64,000 nucleotides of DNA. Origin: Porphyra umbilicalis (taxonomy: Eukaryota; Rhodophyta; Bangiophyceae; Bangiales; Bangiaceae). Numbering within the stretch: the stretch's first letter is position 1; each line of letters starts with the position of its first letter. The notes beneath the pieces were generated by a model. The model saw nothing but the letters and a program-made list of their open reading frames with translations, was not told where the DNA came from and searched no databases. The position numbers and the translations under genes were made by a program. The stretch is taken from the NCBI GenBank assembly GCA_002049455.2, contig KV918916.1:1-64000 (forward strand). Direction: 5' to 3'. Of this stretch, positions 30,601-40,505 are shown piece by piece.

Positions 30601-31956
30601 GTATCATCCCCAAACCAATGGGCAAGTTGAACGGTACAACCGTACCATGGCTACTCAGCTGAGACACTACGTCGCCGACGACCCATCACGATGGGACGAG
30701 CTACTTTCGGTAATCACCATGGCATATAACAGCCAACCACACCGGTCTACGGGTATCACTCCCTTCGAGCTCGTTATCCCAAGGCGGATCCCCAACCTCA
30801 CGGTTCGCAACTTGCTCCCGGGCACTCCGCTTACCAACAAGGGAACGCTCAAGGATGGGTCACCTCTAGCGCGCAAACGCGAGTTCATGGCCCGCCTGCG
30901 CAAGCAGATCCCCATCGTAGTCGAGGCCTTGCGTCAGACGCAACAACGTTACAAACGTAACTTCGACCATTGGGTCGCAACCCGCAATGCGGACGTCAAG
31001 ATCGGCGACTACGTATATACGACCAACCACGACCGGCAAAAAAGCTGCAAAGCAAAGCCATTGGACCCTTCGTGGTCATCGACGCAGATACGGACGCCTC
31101 CACGTTTGTCATTGACATTGACGGCGAGGAAAAACGTGTCAGCAGTGACCATGTCACCCCAGCTCCTCGTCCAACGACGACGGACACGGTTCCACACCCC
31201 CTGCTAGATGGTCTTGACCAACGCAAGCCACCCCCGGCAGCTGCCGATGAGTATGTGATCGACAAACTCCCAGGCTTACGCCAGACGGGTGACAGCTATA
31301 GCGGTAAGGTGCGCTGGTTCGACTACGGGTCGAAGGACGACACCTGGGAACCCCTGGAGAACCTGCCCCGCAACCTGGTGGTCCGTTTCCTTCGGCAGAA
31401 GAAGAAGCATGTACCCGGGTACGAATGGCAAACGCCAACGCGACGAAGTCGCCGACAGGCCGGGCTCACAACCGTGACCAACATCGTCACGGACTCCACG
31501 TGGATACCCACTATCCAACATGTCCATGTTACCGGGGACGGAGTTATCCATGCCGATGTCTCGTGCACAGATTCAAGTACAGCCGCCGCAATTAAGGAAA
31601 TAATCCCTGTCGCGTGGCTTAAGTCCACTCTGCCGTCCATGACGCGCAACTTTGCGTATGATCCCCAACTTGGCTGGTGGCATTTCCCTCGGCTGAACCG
31701 TGTTTACGGCCCGTACACATATGTGTGGCCGAAATCCGCGCAGGCGACACTGATCGGGAGCGATCCCTCTGTACCAGTGCTCCCGAATGGGTTTTTGTTA
31801 CCCCCGGTACAACACTTGGACTCCGTCCTTCGACGCTTGGTGACAACTACAGCGGAAGAAACCGTGGTCATACCAAACTGGACTAACACTAGTTGGTACG
31901 CTACCGCCATACGCGCATGTTTCGAGTACGAAGTGCTTTTATCAGCAGATGCAAGG
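27620..31956 (+). pseudogene. pol region of element A, with chromodomain
   Basis: Aspartic protease lies at about 27.7-28.0 kb. Reverse transcriptase follows at about 28.6-29.3 kb (ARFCVDYRRLKN is visible), then RNase H (VVDVDACADQVG) and integrase (DIFGP, SDQGPQF, TNGQVERYNR). A chromodomain lies at about 31.24-31.40 kb (VRWFDYGSKDDTWEPLENL). Unusually, about 190 residues follow the chromodomain before the element is cut by the next LTR. The region is broken in several places; see the element entry. Confidence 0.8.
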
Positions 31957-33424
31957 TGTAGTACCACAATCTAGGGGGTTACCTCACACGCCTAGTTAAG
32001 ACCGCCTCCAGCGGCTCTTTTGGATTTCAGGGCCCAGGAAGCCACCTGATTGGATTGGTCCAACAATTTCGGCTTTCTATTGGCGGTTGCGGTGGCCGGC
32101 AGTGGGGCTGGAAAAGAACGCACTTACTGCTTCCACGTCCTCAGTTTTTCCTGCGGAAGTGGATGTGGGCCAATCAGCGCATGACACCTACTGAACAGGC
32201 GAGATGCCCTCGAGTCGACTCCCAGTGAAGGCCGGTCTCTGATCTGTCTTCGGCTCTCATGCGAAAGAGATGACATCCGACGAGCCCAGTTCGAAGAAGA
32301 TGCAGTTTGCTGCCTGAGCCGATAGCGGTCGGGTGGGTTCTCTTCATACCATTGGGTTCAACTCAAAGAGCTGATCACGATGATGCCAAAAACATACGGT
32401 CCACCCAAGACTATCAACAAAAGAACCCAGAGTAATTGGACTGCCTTCGTTGACGGCAGAGCTGGTGTTGTCCGGTCCTGCTGACCGCACATCATGGTTG
32501 TATGCAGATCCTCCTTTACCATATAGTTATTGAAGTCCAGGGTTGGCCCCCAAGGTGCTTGGAAACAAAAAGGGCGAAAGGAGAGGCCGCAGGATGGCGG
32601 CACAGCGATCAAGAGCGCGGTGCGGAATGATCCGGCGACGGGCGGACGTGGTGGCGAGCAAGACGGGCTGCCAAATCGCCGCTCCGACACGAGAGTGTCG
32701 ACCAGAGCCACTGGAGGCCACACCAGAATCGCGGCGCTTTCAGGCAACTTCTGTAATGGCATCTTGCTTTTCAAATCCAAAAGAGCCACCTTAACTAGGC
32801 GTGCTCAGGAGGGGGGAAGTAACGGCCGTCTCAGCCGCTCGCGCGACACCCGCTATGGAACTCGAGGTCCGGGAAGTCGAGCCGATCGAAACGCCAAAAC
32901 ATCGAGACACGGTTTACTTGCCGGCGACGACGGTGCCTCCCACCGTCGTCGCCCTTCGTCCTAAAAGGGCGGAAACCGTCGCCCGGGCCCAATTCCCCCA
33001 AATGGGAATTGACCCGGGCCGTCACCAACCAATGCAGATAATTACCTCCATGCATGTCAAGTCCTTCGAGGCGATCATTACAGACGAGGGGGAGAAACCG
33101 TCCCGCGCGCAACGTGCGGCACCCGCCGCGTGGCGACCGGTCGGCCGTCTCCTGCCGCGCCCTCTCGGGCGCGCCAGCGCCCTCTCGGGCGGGCCAATCC
33201 GGCCTCCCGCGGGGCCCGCGTGCCGGGCGCGGCGGGTCGGGTACGCTCCCCGGGTGGCCCGAGCCGGTCAGTCGGGCCGCCCCCTCGCCCCGGTCCCCGC
33301 GTCGCCGCCCCGTCGGCCACCACCGCCGCTGGCGTCGCCAGCCCCCGTCGGGTACCGAGTTCCCCGGCGTCGCCGACGTCACCGCGGTGGCCCCCTGGCG
33401 CATAGGGGGCCCCGTAGTACTACA
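31957..33424 (-). repeat. 3' LTR of element B (reverse orientation), with a transposon inside
   Basis: On the minus strand it runs from TGTAGTACTAC at 33424 to GTGGTACTACA at 31957. Without the 817-bp transposon and its 4-bp duplication it is about 647 bp, matching the LTRs at 40740-41370 and 55640-56290. It adjoins element A directly, so B landed in A. Confidence 0.9.
31987..32803. mobile_element. Non-autonomous TIR transposon in the LTR of element B
   Basis: An 817-bp element with perfect 14-bp TIRs, CACGCCTAGTTAAG at 31987 and its complement ending at 32803. A shared GGCTCTTTTGGATTT lies a few bases further in at both ends. It is flanked by CTCA on both sides. Comparison with the other LTR copies shows the uninterrupted target with a single CTCA, which proves insertion. 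No transposase frame is visible. The superfamily is not settled: the CAC end recalls CACTA elements, but the duplication is four bases. Confidence 0.85.
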
Positions 33425-33439
33425 TCCCCTTCGGCCGAG

Positions 33440-34969
33440 ATGGAGCCGTCCCCGGCGACGCCCCCCGCCGGCCCCGTCGGGGCTCCGTCCGCCGCGCCCC
33501 CGTCGTGCCCGTCCACGGCGGCCGCCGCTCCTGGGTCGGCGTCGTCGTCCGTCGCGTGGACCACGTCGGGACCGCCCGGGCGCCGCCCAACCGTCCCCGT
33601 CCGTCCGTCGGTGCCGCCGGGCATGCGGCTCCCGTACGACCCGAACGGCCGGGAGTGGCGGAAGTCGCCCCGCCCAGCGGGCGCCGCCGCCGCGGCCAGC
33701 GCCGGGGCCGAGACTGCGACTTGCCTGGCGCTCGCGGCCTGCCCGGGCCCTGCTGCTCCCCCCGGCGGGGGTCCCACGATCGTGCCGGAGGAGCGCCCGA
33801 CGTTGTTGGGGCAGTCGGCCCCCGCGCTCCCGCCACGCCCGGCGCCGCCCGCCGTCCGAGCGTGGCTCGTCCCGCTGGTGCCGACCGTGGCCTCGGACGA
33901 CTGGCCGCTCGTCAGCGACGTCTTCCTCCCGACTCATCCTCACGACGCGGACGAGGCAGCCGCCGTGTGGCCGGCCTTCCAGGAGTTTGCCAAGGTGGCG
34001 GGGTACGGTACCCGGCGGGCAACCGAGCGCGACTTCGATTCCTTCGTCCTCTCCGTCGGGGACCGCGCGGCTTGGCTGCGCTGCATGTTGCGGTGCAACC
34101 CGGGGCGGGTGCTCGTGGTCCCGCACCCCGCGGCCGAGCTCCCGTTCGTCACCGGCGAAGAGGAGTACGCCTACCTCGAGGACTGGCATACACGCCTTCG
34201 TCACCGCCCTGCGGTCCCGTTCGGTCACTCCTTGGCGATTGCCAACTTCGGGGGCGTTGGCCCCCTGATCGCCTTGGTGTCGGTGGGCCCCGCGACCGCC
34301 CCGGCGGACTTGGCGTTGGAGGCCGCGCGCCGCGCGCGCGGCGAGCTCGTAAGCGCCCGGCGGGCGGGGCACGGGGCCATCTTCCTGTCTTTTCGTTCCG
34401 GCATTGCTTTGCCGCCGGCGCGTGCTCCCTTGCCGCCGGCAATGGTCACGCGGTGTGCGACGCCGCGGCTGCTGACGTACGAGTACCCGCCCGTTGTGCA
34501 CCAGCAGCAGTCGCTGCTCCAGGCGTTCCCCTGCAACCCCATCCAGGGCACGGCCTACGTCATGCTGACGGCCGCCATCGTGTCGGGGCTGCTGCGCGCG
34601 TACCGCGAGACGCACCGCGTCTTCGAGCCGTCGCCGTGCTACTACGACTTGACGCGGAAGTTCAAGGTCGACGACCTCACGCCGGGCGACCGCGCGGCCG
34701 ACGACGCCTTGGAGGAGTACGACGCCATCGTGAGGGCGGTGCCCTGGGCGGCCGTCCATGACCTGATGCCCTACCACCAAGATACCACCCGTCAAGCTCC
34801 CAGCACCCTGCTGCCCCACCAAGTGGGTACCGTGGCGGACGGCTGGTGCCACTACGTCCGCGTCAAGAGCGTCCTGCGGTCGCCCCAAGCCCCGTTGGGG
34901 GTCATGCTCGCGAAGCCGCGGCTTGCGGACGTCGCCCTGCGGGCGTTGCCCGTGACGACGGTGCCCTGA
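33440..34969 (+). CDS. Antisense open frame 1 of the B/C/D Gypsy family
   Basis: The frame runs opposite to element B. It starts at ATG 33440, 15 bases inside the 3' LTR edge, and encodes 509 residues. After a low-complexity Pro/Ala N-terminus comes a protein-like region: LVPLVPTVASDDWPLVSDVF, then WPAFQEFAKVAGYGTRRATE, then LLTYEYPPVVHQQQSLLQAF, and a C-terminal helical part with YYDLTRKFKVDDLTPGDRAA. I recognise no capsid, envelope, polymerase or nuclease motif. It lies between the pol end and the 3' LTR, where some plant Gypsy lineages carry extra sense or antisense frames. Its expression and function are unknown. Confidence 0.55.
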   Translation: MEPSPATPPAGPVGAPSAAPPSCPSTAAAAPGSASSSVAWTTSGPPGRRPTVPVRPSVPPGMRLPYDPNGREWRKSPRPAGAAAAASAGAETATCLALAACPGPAAPPGGGPTIVPEERPTLLGQSAPALPPRPAPPAVRAWLVPLVPTVASDDWPLVSDVFLPTHPHDADEAAAVWPAFQEFAKVAGYGTRRATERDFDSFVLSVGDRAAWLRCMLRCNPGRVLVVPHPAAELPFVTGEEEYAYLEDWHTRLRHRPAVPFGHSLAIANFGGVGPLIALVSVGPATAPADLALEAARRARGELVSARRAGHGAIFLSFRSGIALPPARAPLPPAMVTRCATPRLLTYEYPPVVHQQQSLLQAFPCNPIQGTAYVMLTAAIVSGLLRAYRETHRVFEPSPCYYDLTRKFKVDDLTPGDRAADDALEEYDAIVRAVPWAAVHDLMPYHQDTTRQAPSTLLPHQVGTVADGWCHYVRVKSVLRSPQAPLGVMLAKPRLADVALRALPVTTVP

Positions 34970-35077
34970 ACGATACCTGCTGGTTTCCCCTCGTCCGACC
35001 CGGACGCCGTCCCGCCGTCGGCGGAGGAGGCGGCCGCGTCGGCCGCGTACCGCGCGCGGAAGCGGCGCCACGCCGAC

Positions 35078-36046
35078 ATGGCGCGCGGCGGCCCGGCTCA
35101 ACCTGGGCCCCACCGCCCGGGGCCCGGCGACCCCGAGGGGGATGAGGAGGAGGCAAGCGCCGGCGACCCCGGAGGTTCCGAAGCCTACCCCCGCGGCTTT
35201 TCCGCGTCGACTCTTGCGGGCAGCGCCGAGTGGGGGCAGCGCGCGGCGGTCCGCGAGGACGGGGCCGGCGCGGCTCACGACGAGCGCTGGGACGCGATGT
35301 GGCGGGGCGACCACGCCGGCACTGCCGGTGACAGGCCCGGTCGCGGATGGGCGTCCGAGTCGGGCGGCGGCGCCGCTGCCCCCCGTCGCGACCGCGACGA
35401 TCGCTGGGAGGGCGGGCCCGGCCGCCGTGCCGACGTGCGGGACGACCGCGTGTGGCTGGCGGCCGGCCCGAGCGATGGTTGCGGCTATATGGCCGCCGGC
35501 CGTGACGAGCCCGCGTGGCCCTCCGACGGCGGCCAGGGCCGCGATGGCGGCGCTAGCGGCGGGTGCTACGGGCGGTCGGAGTACCGCCCTGCCGGCGACG
35601 CCGCGGCGCCCGCCGGTCCGCGCCCCGCGCGCTGGGATGCCGTCTTTGACAGCGACGGTCCCGCCATGGCGCCGATGGAGCTGGGGGTTGCCGGCCCCGT
35701 CGTGACCTCCGCTCCGGGGCAATCGGACGTCGCCTACGATTGGAAGTTGTCCGCGTCGTGGACGCCTCCTGCCCCAGTGACGGCCACGGAGTGGCGGGAC
35801 TCGCTGACGTCCGGGCAGGTCGTCGCCTTGTTCGGGTACGACCCGTCCGTCAACTGGTCCGAGGTGGGGCTCTGCGAGATCACTGCCGCTATGGTCGAGT
35901 ACGCCCGCATCGGGCTCGCCGCAGACGTCCCCCCCTGCCTGGAGTCCCCGCGGACGCGGGGGAAGCGGTTCCACGCCGCCCTGCGGCGCGTCCTACGCAA
36001 GGCGGGCCGCCCCGTTCACGTATGGGAGTATCGTCGTCACGACTGA
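35078..36046 (+). CDS. Antisense open frame 2 of the B/C/D Gypsy family
   Basis: ATG at 35078, 322 residues, opposite to element B and tail-to-tail with its pol. The N-terminal two thirds are Gly/Ala/Asp/Arg-rich. The last 85 or so residues are well mixed: TSGQVVALFGYDPSVNWSEV, then ITAAMVEYARIGLAADVPP, then FHAALRRVLRK and a final HVWEYRRHD. The same C-terminal block and stop occur in copy C (54221) and the very end occurs in copy D (63964). No known family was recognised. Confidence 0.6.
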   Translation: MARGGPAQPGPHRPGPGDPEGDEEEASAGDPGGSEAYPRGFSASTLAGSAEWGQRAAVREDGAGAAHDERWDAMWRGDHAGTAGDRPGRGWASESGGGAAAPRRDRDDRWEGGPGRRADVRDDRVWLAAGPSDGCGYMAAGRDEPAWPSDGGQGRDGGASGGCYGRSEYRPAGDAAAPAGPRPARWDAVFDSDGPAMAPMELGVAGPVVTSAPGQSDVAYDWKLSASWTPPAPVTATEWRDSLTSGQVVALFGYDPSVNWSEVGLCEITAAMVEYARIGLAADVPPCLESPRTRGKRFHAALRRVLRKAGRPVHVWEYRRHD

Positions 36047-36275
36047 GGGCATCGCCCTGGCCCCGTAGGTGTGGCGCTTGGTCCGACGGCGTTAGGCCGA
36101 CGTCCGCCGTATGAAAAAGCCGCGGGCTTGCTCTCCGTACCACTTAGTGTCCGCTGCCCGTCGTGGCCTCGCCGTTCCTTGGCCGCTGGTCCGCATTCCC
36201 CCCGCGACGACCCCAAGGCCCCAAAACCCCAAAAAACGCCACCCTTCCCCCGCCGCGCCCGGCCGCCGCGCCGAC

Positions 36276-39200
36276 CTAAGGGGTCAGACACGGATGGCCG
36301 GGGGCGGCGCCGCCGTCGGGAGCCGCGCCTTGCGGGACCGCCGGCGGCGGGTCGGCGGACGTGTGGGAAAGCACCAAGCGCGCGGCGCGGCGCAGGTAAA
36401 CGCGCAGCGTCTCGTGCGGGGCGTCCGCGGCGTCTATCCAGGTGGGCTGCGGGTATCCGGTCCAGTAGACGTGGACCCGGAGGGTGCCGTCGGGCAGCGT
36501 CGCGTGGTCCGCGATGCGGTCTACGGCGTTCCGCTGGCCGTCGGCCTCCGCCCCATGGAAGGAGCGCGCTGCCGGCAACGCGGCGTGTTGGGCAGGGTAC
36601 TCGGCGGCCGTGCCCGAGGCGCGGACGACGTGCGCGACGTTCTCACGGCGGTGCTCCCCGTCCGCGTCCAGGAGGACCGTCGGGCCGTCTGTGGAGACCA
36701 CGCGATACTGTCCGCGGGCGACGTGTGTCAACTTGCCGCCGGCAACCTCCTCTTTGGCGTGGTCGCGCAGCCTCGCGCAGCCCCCCACGGTGAGCTTCTC
36801 CGCGCGCAGCGCGAGGCGCTTGTCGTGGTCGCGCTTGTAGCGCCCCTGCGTCGCCTTGAGCGTTGCCCGCAGCTGCGGAATGAGCTGCACGAGGCGGGTC
36901 GGCAGGGCGGCTTGGGCCCGCTTCTCGGCGGCGGTGCCGCTTTGCGCCATGATGGGGCACGCCCCGGACTTGGGGATGTTTTTGAATGCCCATCTGGATA
37001 CCCCCATGGGGTTGACCAGTTCCAGCGGGGCAACTCCGGTGCTACGGTCGGGACGGCTGTTATACGCCAGCGTCAGGGCCCCAAGGAGTTGGTCCCAGGA
37101 CCGCGGGTGCTCCGCCACGTAGTGGTTGAGAATCGTATGCATCGCGCGGTTGAACCGCACCGTCTGCCTGTTCGTCTGCGGGTGTGACGTTGACGTCACC
37201 TTAGGCTCAATGGAGAGCAGGTTGCAAACCTGGCCCCAGAAGTGGCTAGTGAACTGGGGTCCCCCATCCGAGAGAAGCCGGTCCGGCGGACCATAAGCGC
37301 CCACCCAGTAGTCCAGGACGACCGAGGCGCAGTCCCCCGCCGACGTACCGTCCATAGGGATGGCGCGCACCAGCTTGGTGAACCGATAGGTGATCACCAG
37401 GATGAACCGGAGGCCGGCGGCCGTCCGCTCGAGGGGCCCGTAGAGGTCCACCGCAATGTCCTGGAAGGGCATGGTGGCGGGAAACAGAGTGAGGGGCGAG
37501 CGCCGCGCCAGTGGGCGCACGCGCTGCCGGGCACAGCTGTCGCAATTCCTAACGTAGGAGACGACGTCGGCCGCCATGCCCACCCAGTAGCAGGGGTTGT
37601 CAGGATATGGATTTTGGGCCGTAATGTGATACGGATACACACCGATCCTTCGTATCTGATTACGGATAACTCCCTCAGCTGAGATCCGGATCAGGATATC
37701 TGTCTCTGGCACCGGATATGTGAGTAGATTATAATGGTATCCGGATAAGATTATTGGATCCGAATATACTCCCCCAAGTCCGACTGACAGCTCAATTAGA
37801 GCCCAAGAAGAGCGCCATCTAGACGTTATTCGAGTATTAAATGAACGTCAGTAGGAATTGAATTCCACACTTGATTGCAACGACCCAACGGGCGCCGTCG
37901 AGGCGGTTCCCCGCCGTTTGTGTAAACGGACATCAGAAAGACCGTTCTGAATCTCGTTTCACACTTTGACAACAACGCAATCGCGTCGAGTCGCGTGATC
38001 GAACGGTTCCACCCGGGTCGGGCTGGATCGCCGCTTGTCGCTGCCAAATGTTCGTACTTTAATCCATCGATTGTCGGCACGCGGTAAGAGAGGTCGACTG
38101 TAGTCAACAAGAATTCTGCAGGCGCGGGAAGCCTCATAACCGTATATATCCCTGTATCTTGACTCTCATATCTGGGATACGGATCCGATATAATCTTGCA
38201 ATTTCTGTCGGACAGGATAGATATATCCTCACGTTCTTTCTCATAATGCATTTTGGATACGCGTCCCTGGCTCGTATCCGAAGTGGATACGAATATAATG
38301 CACTGATATAATCCTCGAAGATATATCCATGACAACCCCTGCCCAGTAGTAATACCGCCGCATCGCCGCATACATGCGGGACTCCCCGGGGTGCCCAGCG
38401 AGGGTCGCGTCGTGCTCCAGGTGGAGGACCTGCTCCTGAAAGGAGGCCGGGACCACCACCTGGTGGGCGCCGTCGGGCGTCGCGCGTCGCCGGAGGACCC
38501 CATCGGGGTCCTCGAAGAACGGGATGCGCCGCCCCGCGTTCAGGGCCTTCACGATCTCCTTGCAGTACCCGTCGTCGGCTTGGGCCGAGAGCACCGCGTC
38601 GCGGTCAATGCCACGGACCGTAGGGCCGCCGACGTAGTTCGCGGCATCGAGCCCTCGGACCGTGTTGGCCCGCACGGCAAAGACGGGGACCGCGTCGTCG
38701 AACGCGGTCTCGTCGCTGGCCCCGGACTCCAGGTGGGAGATGCTGTCGGTCATGTCAGGCGTCATCCCCGGCTTGTAGGCGACGTAGAACTCCAACTCGC
38801 TCAGGCGTAGGCGCCAACGTCCCAGGCGGGGATTCCCCGAGCCCTCGATGTTGAGGATCTACCGCAGGCAGTCGTGATCTGTGCGCACGAGGAAGCGGTC
38901 ACCCTCAAGGTAGGGGCGGAGCTTGAGCGACGCCCAGACGACCGCCAAGCACTCCTTCTCCGTGACCCCGTAGGGGAGCTCGTTCGCTGCCAGCCGCAGG
39001 CTGATATACGCGACCGGCTGGAGCTTCCCGTTGTCTTGCTCCTGCAGCAGAGCTGCGCCCACTTGCGTCCCGCAGGCGTCCACGTCGAGGACGTACTTCC
39101 GCCCGCGCCGCGGGAGTGCGAGGATCGGTGGGGTCGTGAGGGCCTCCTTGAGCCGGTAGAACGCCTGCTGCTGCAATGGCGTGGCGGGGGGCACCTGGAC

Positions 39201-39448
39201 AGGAGCCGTCGACCCCATGAGGTCCGTCAATGGAGCCGCCATCCGTGCGAAGTTCGGCACGAACCGGCGGAAGACGTTGCACATCCCCACGAAGCTCCGT
39301 ACTTGCGTGCGGGTCGTGGGGAAGTGCGCCTCGCCCAGGGTGCACTTGTGCGCGTCCATCACGCCGAGCCGGCCCGGCTTGATTTCGTGCCCGAGGTACT
39401 CCACGGTCTTACGAAAGAACCGGCACTTGGGCAGTGTGAAGTCGATGA
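36276..39448 (-). pseudogene. pol region of element B
   Basis: On the minus strand: distal reverse transcriptase and RNase H (VLDVDACGTQVGAALLQEQ) at about 38.9-39.45 kb, the integrase zinc finger near the hAT insertion, the integrase core (DLYGP, SDGGPQF) at about 37.1-37.5 kb, and the chromodomain near 36.4-36.55 kb (VYWTGYPQPTWIDAADAP). The region is broken, with a MITE inside it. Confidence 0.8.
37591..38341. mobile_element. hAT-type MITE in element B
   Basis: A 751-bp AT-rich element with perfect 12-bp TIRs (CAGGGGTTGTCA), flanked on both sides by the 8-bp duplication CCCAGTAG. An 8-bp duplication and a CAGGGG end are hallmarks of the hAT superfamily. Near both ends are many copies of GGATAC/GTATCC and ATATCC, like the subterminal transposase-binding repeats of hAT elements. 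No transposase is encoded. Confidence 0.92.
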
Positions 39449-39801
39449 TGTTGAGTGGGTGCGTTATTTTTCTAGGCACTGCGTTCCCAGGCCTTCGAAG
39501 GCGTCCCAGATATCCCCCAGGCCGCCTCAGCCGCAGGGCCTTGCCAGGCACCCCCAATGGCGCGGCCGACAAGGCCCGCACGGCACCTCCCAGGGCAGCT
39601 CCCGCACCTGCGGAGGGCGCCCACAGCCTCACACTCTAGGCGCCGCTCCCCACACAAATCTCCCCCGGAGCTCAATCCCTATTGGGTTCCCCGCTGAAAG
39701 ATCTACAATCCATTACATGCAGTGTCACCACACAAATACAAAGACTTACGACTTACGCAAGGGCCAATTGTCCCTGGGGGACTGAGGAAGTACACTTCAC
39801 A
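39449..39801 (-). repeat. Copia-type LTR remnant
   Basis: The 353-bp stretch reads TGTTGAG at the left and CTTCACA at the right on the plus strand, the same kind of ends as the LTRs of the Copia element at 46314-51813. A CTCCCCCCAG follows, which on the minus strand is a polypurine tract next to an LTR. It therefore looks like the 3' LTR of a reverse-oriented Copia-type element whose internal part is largely lost. The junction with element B marks the loss of B's 5' end. No target duplication was found. Confidence 0.45.
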
Positions 39802-39929
39802 CTCCCCCCAGTACCCCAGGGATAATTCCTCCCACCCGGTCAAATTCCCGTCCTCGAAAGTCCATGCAAGGCTCTCCGGGGACGTTCTGACCGAGGGGTC
39901 TAAAGCCCTTTAGACCGCTTTCTTGCAGA

Positions 39930-40440
39930 GGGGTCGAAAGCCCTTTAGCCCCATGTCCAGAGGTCGGTTTTTCAACCGACCCCCGATGGGGCCAAAGCAG
40001 ACCCGCGAGGATGCCAGAGGCACCTCCGGGCCTCCCTGATGCCCGTAGGACCCCATCTGGTCCATCGGGCACCACCCCCACAGTGACCGTTCTGGCCGGG
40101 GGTCGAAAGCCCCTTAGCTCCATGTCCAGAGGTCGGTTTTTCAACCGACCTCCGATGGGGCCAAAACAGGCCCGCGAGGATGCCGGAGGCATCTCCGGGC
40201 CTCCCTGGTGCCCGTAGGACCCCATCCGGTCCATCGGGCACCACCTCCACAATAACCGTTCTCGCGGCGGGGCTACAGCCTTAAGGCCCCTACCAAATCT
40301 CGGTTTTTCAACCGACCTCGGAAAGGGCCCAGGAAGGACCGGGCAGGTGCCCTGACCACGCCCGACCCGTCCGGGTGCCCGTACGACCACATCCGGCCCG
40401 TCGGGCACCACCGGAAGAGGGCCCAAAGCACTTTAGCCCC
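39930..40440. repeat. About 169-bp tandem repeats with a hairpin
   Basis: Two good units and a more diverged third. Each contains a stem-loop GGTCGGTT-TTTC-AACCGACC (39962-39981, 40131-40150, third near 40300-40317). Each also has a shared stretch with GAAAGCCC upstream and GGTCCATCGGGCACCACC downstream. It lies beside the Copia-type LTR remnant, so it may be the 3' non-coding region of that element. Confidence 0.75.
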
Positions 40441-40445
40441 ATCGC

Positions 40446-40505
40446 CACGTGTTGCACCGACACCACGTGTTGCAACGGCGCCACGTGTTGCAACGGCGCC
40501 ACGTG
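40446..40505. repeat. 18-bp tandem array with four CACGTG boxes
   Basis: CACGTG occurs at 40446, 40464, 40482 and 40500, exactly 18 bp apart, in units of CACGTGTTGCAACGGCGC. CACGTG is the core of E-box/G-box sites bound by bHLH and bZIP proteins. The array ends about 235 bp upstream of the 5' LTR of element C. Confidence 0.85.

Larger units (their letters stand above)
24865..31956 (+). mobile_element. Element A: Ty3/Gypsy chromodomain retrotransposon, decayed
   Basis: Parts in order: possible 5' LTR, primer site, gag with CCHC knuckle, protease, reverse transcriptase, RNase H, integrase and chromodomain with a C-terminal extension. It is broken, with about six to eight breaks besides a MITE inserted in gag, and its right end is cut by the reverse LTR of element B. 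The number of breaks and its position under B make it one of the older elements here. Confidence 0.85.
31957..39448 (-). mobile_element. Element B: Ty3/Gypsy chromodomain retrotransposon, partial
   Basis: Reverse copy of the C/D family. Reading on the minus strand: part of reverse transcriptase, RNase H, integrase, chromodomain, then a region with antisense open frames, then the 3' LTR. The 5' LTR, gag and the start of pol are absent; the copy ends at a Copia-type LTR near 39449. Two DNA transposons are inserted in it (31987-32803 and 37591-38341). It is broken, with about three further breaks. Confidence 0.88.

Noticed and set aside
32530-32964. Open frame inside the TIR transposon and LTR
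   Set aside because: It crosses the transposon boundary and shows no transposase motif.
39797-40426. Minus-strand frame with internal peptide repeats
   Set aside because: It is a translation of the 169-bp tandem repeat, with no start context or known domain.
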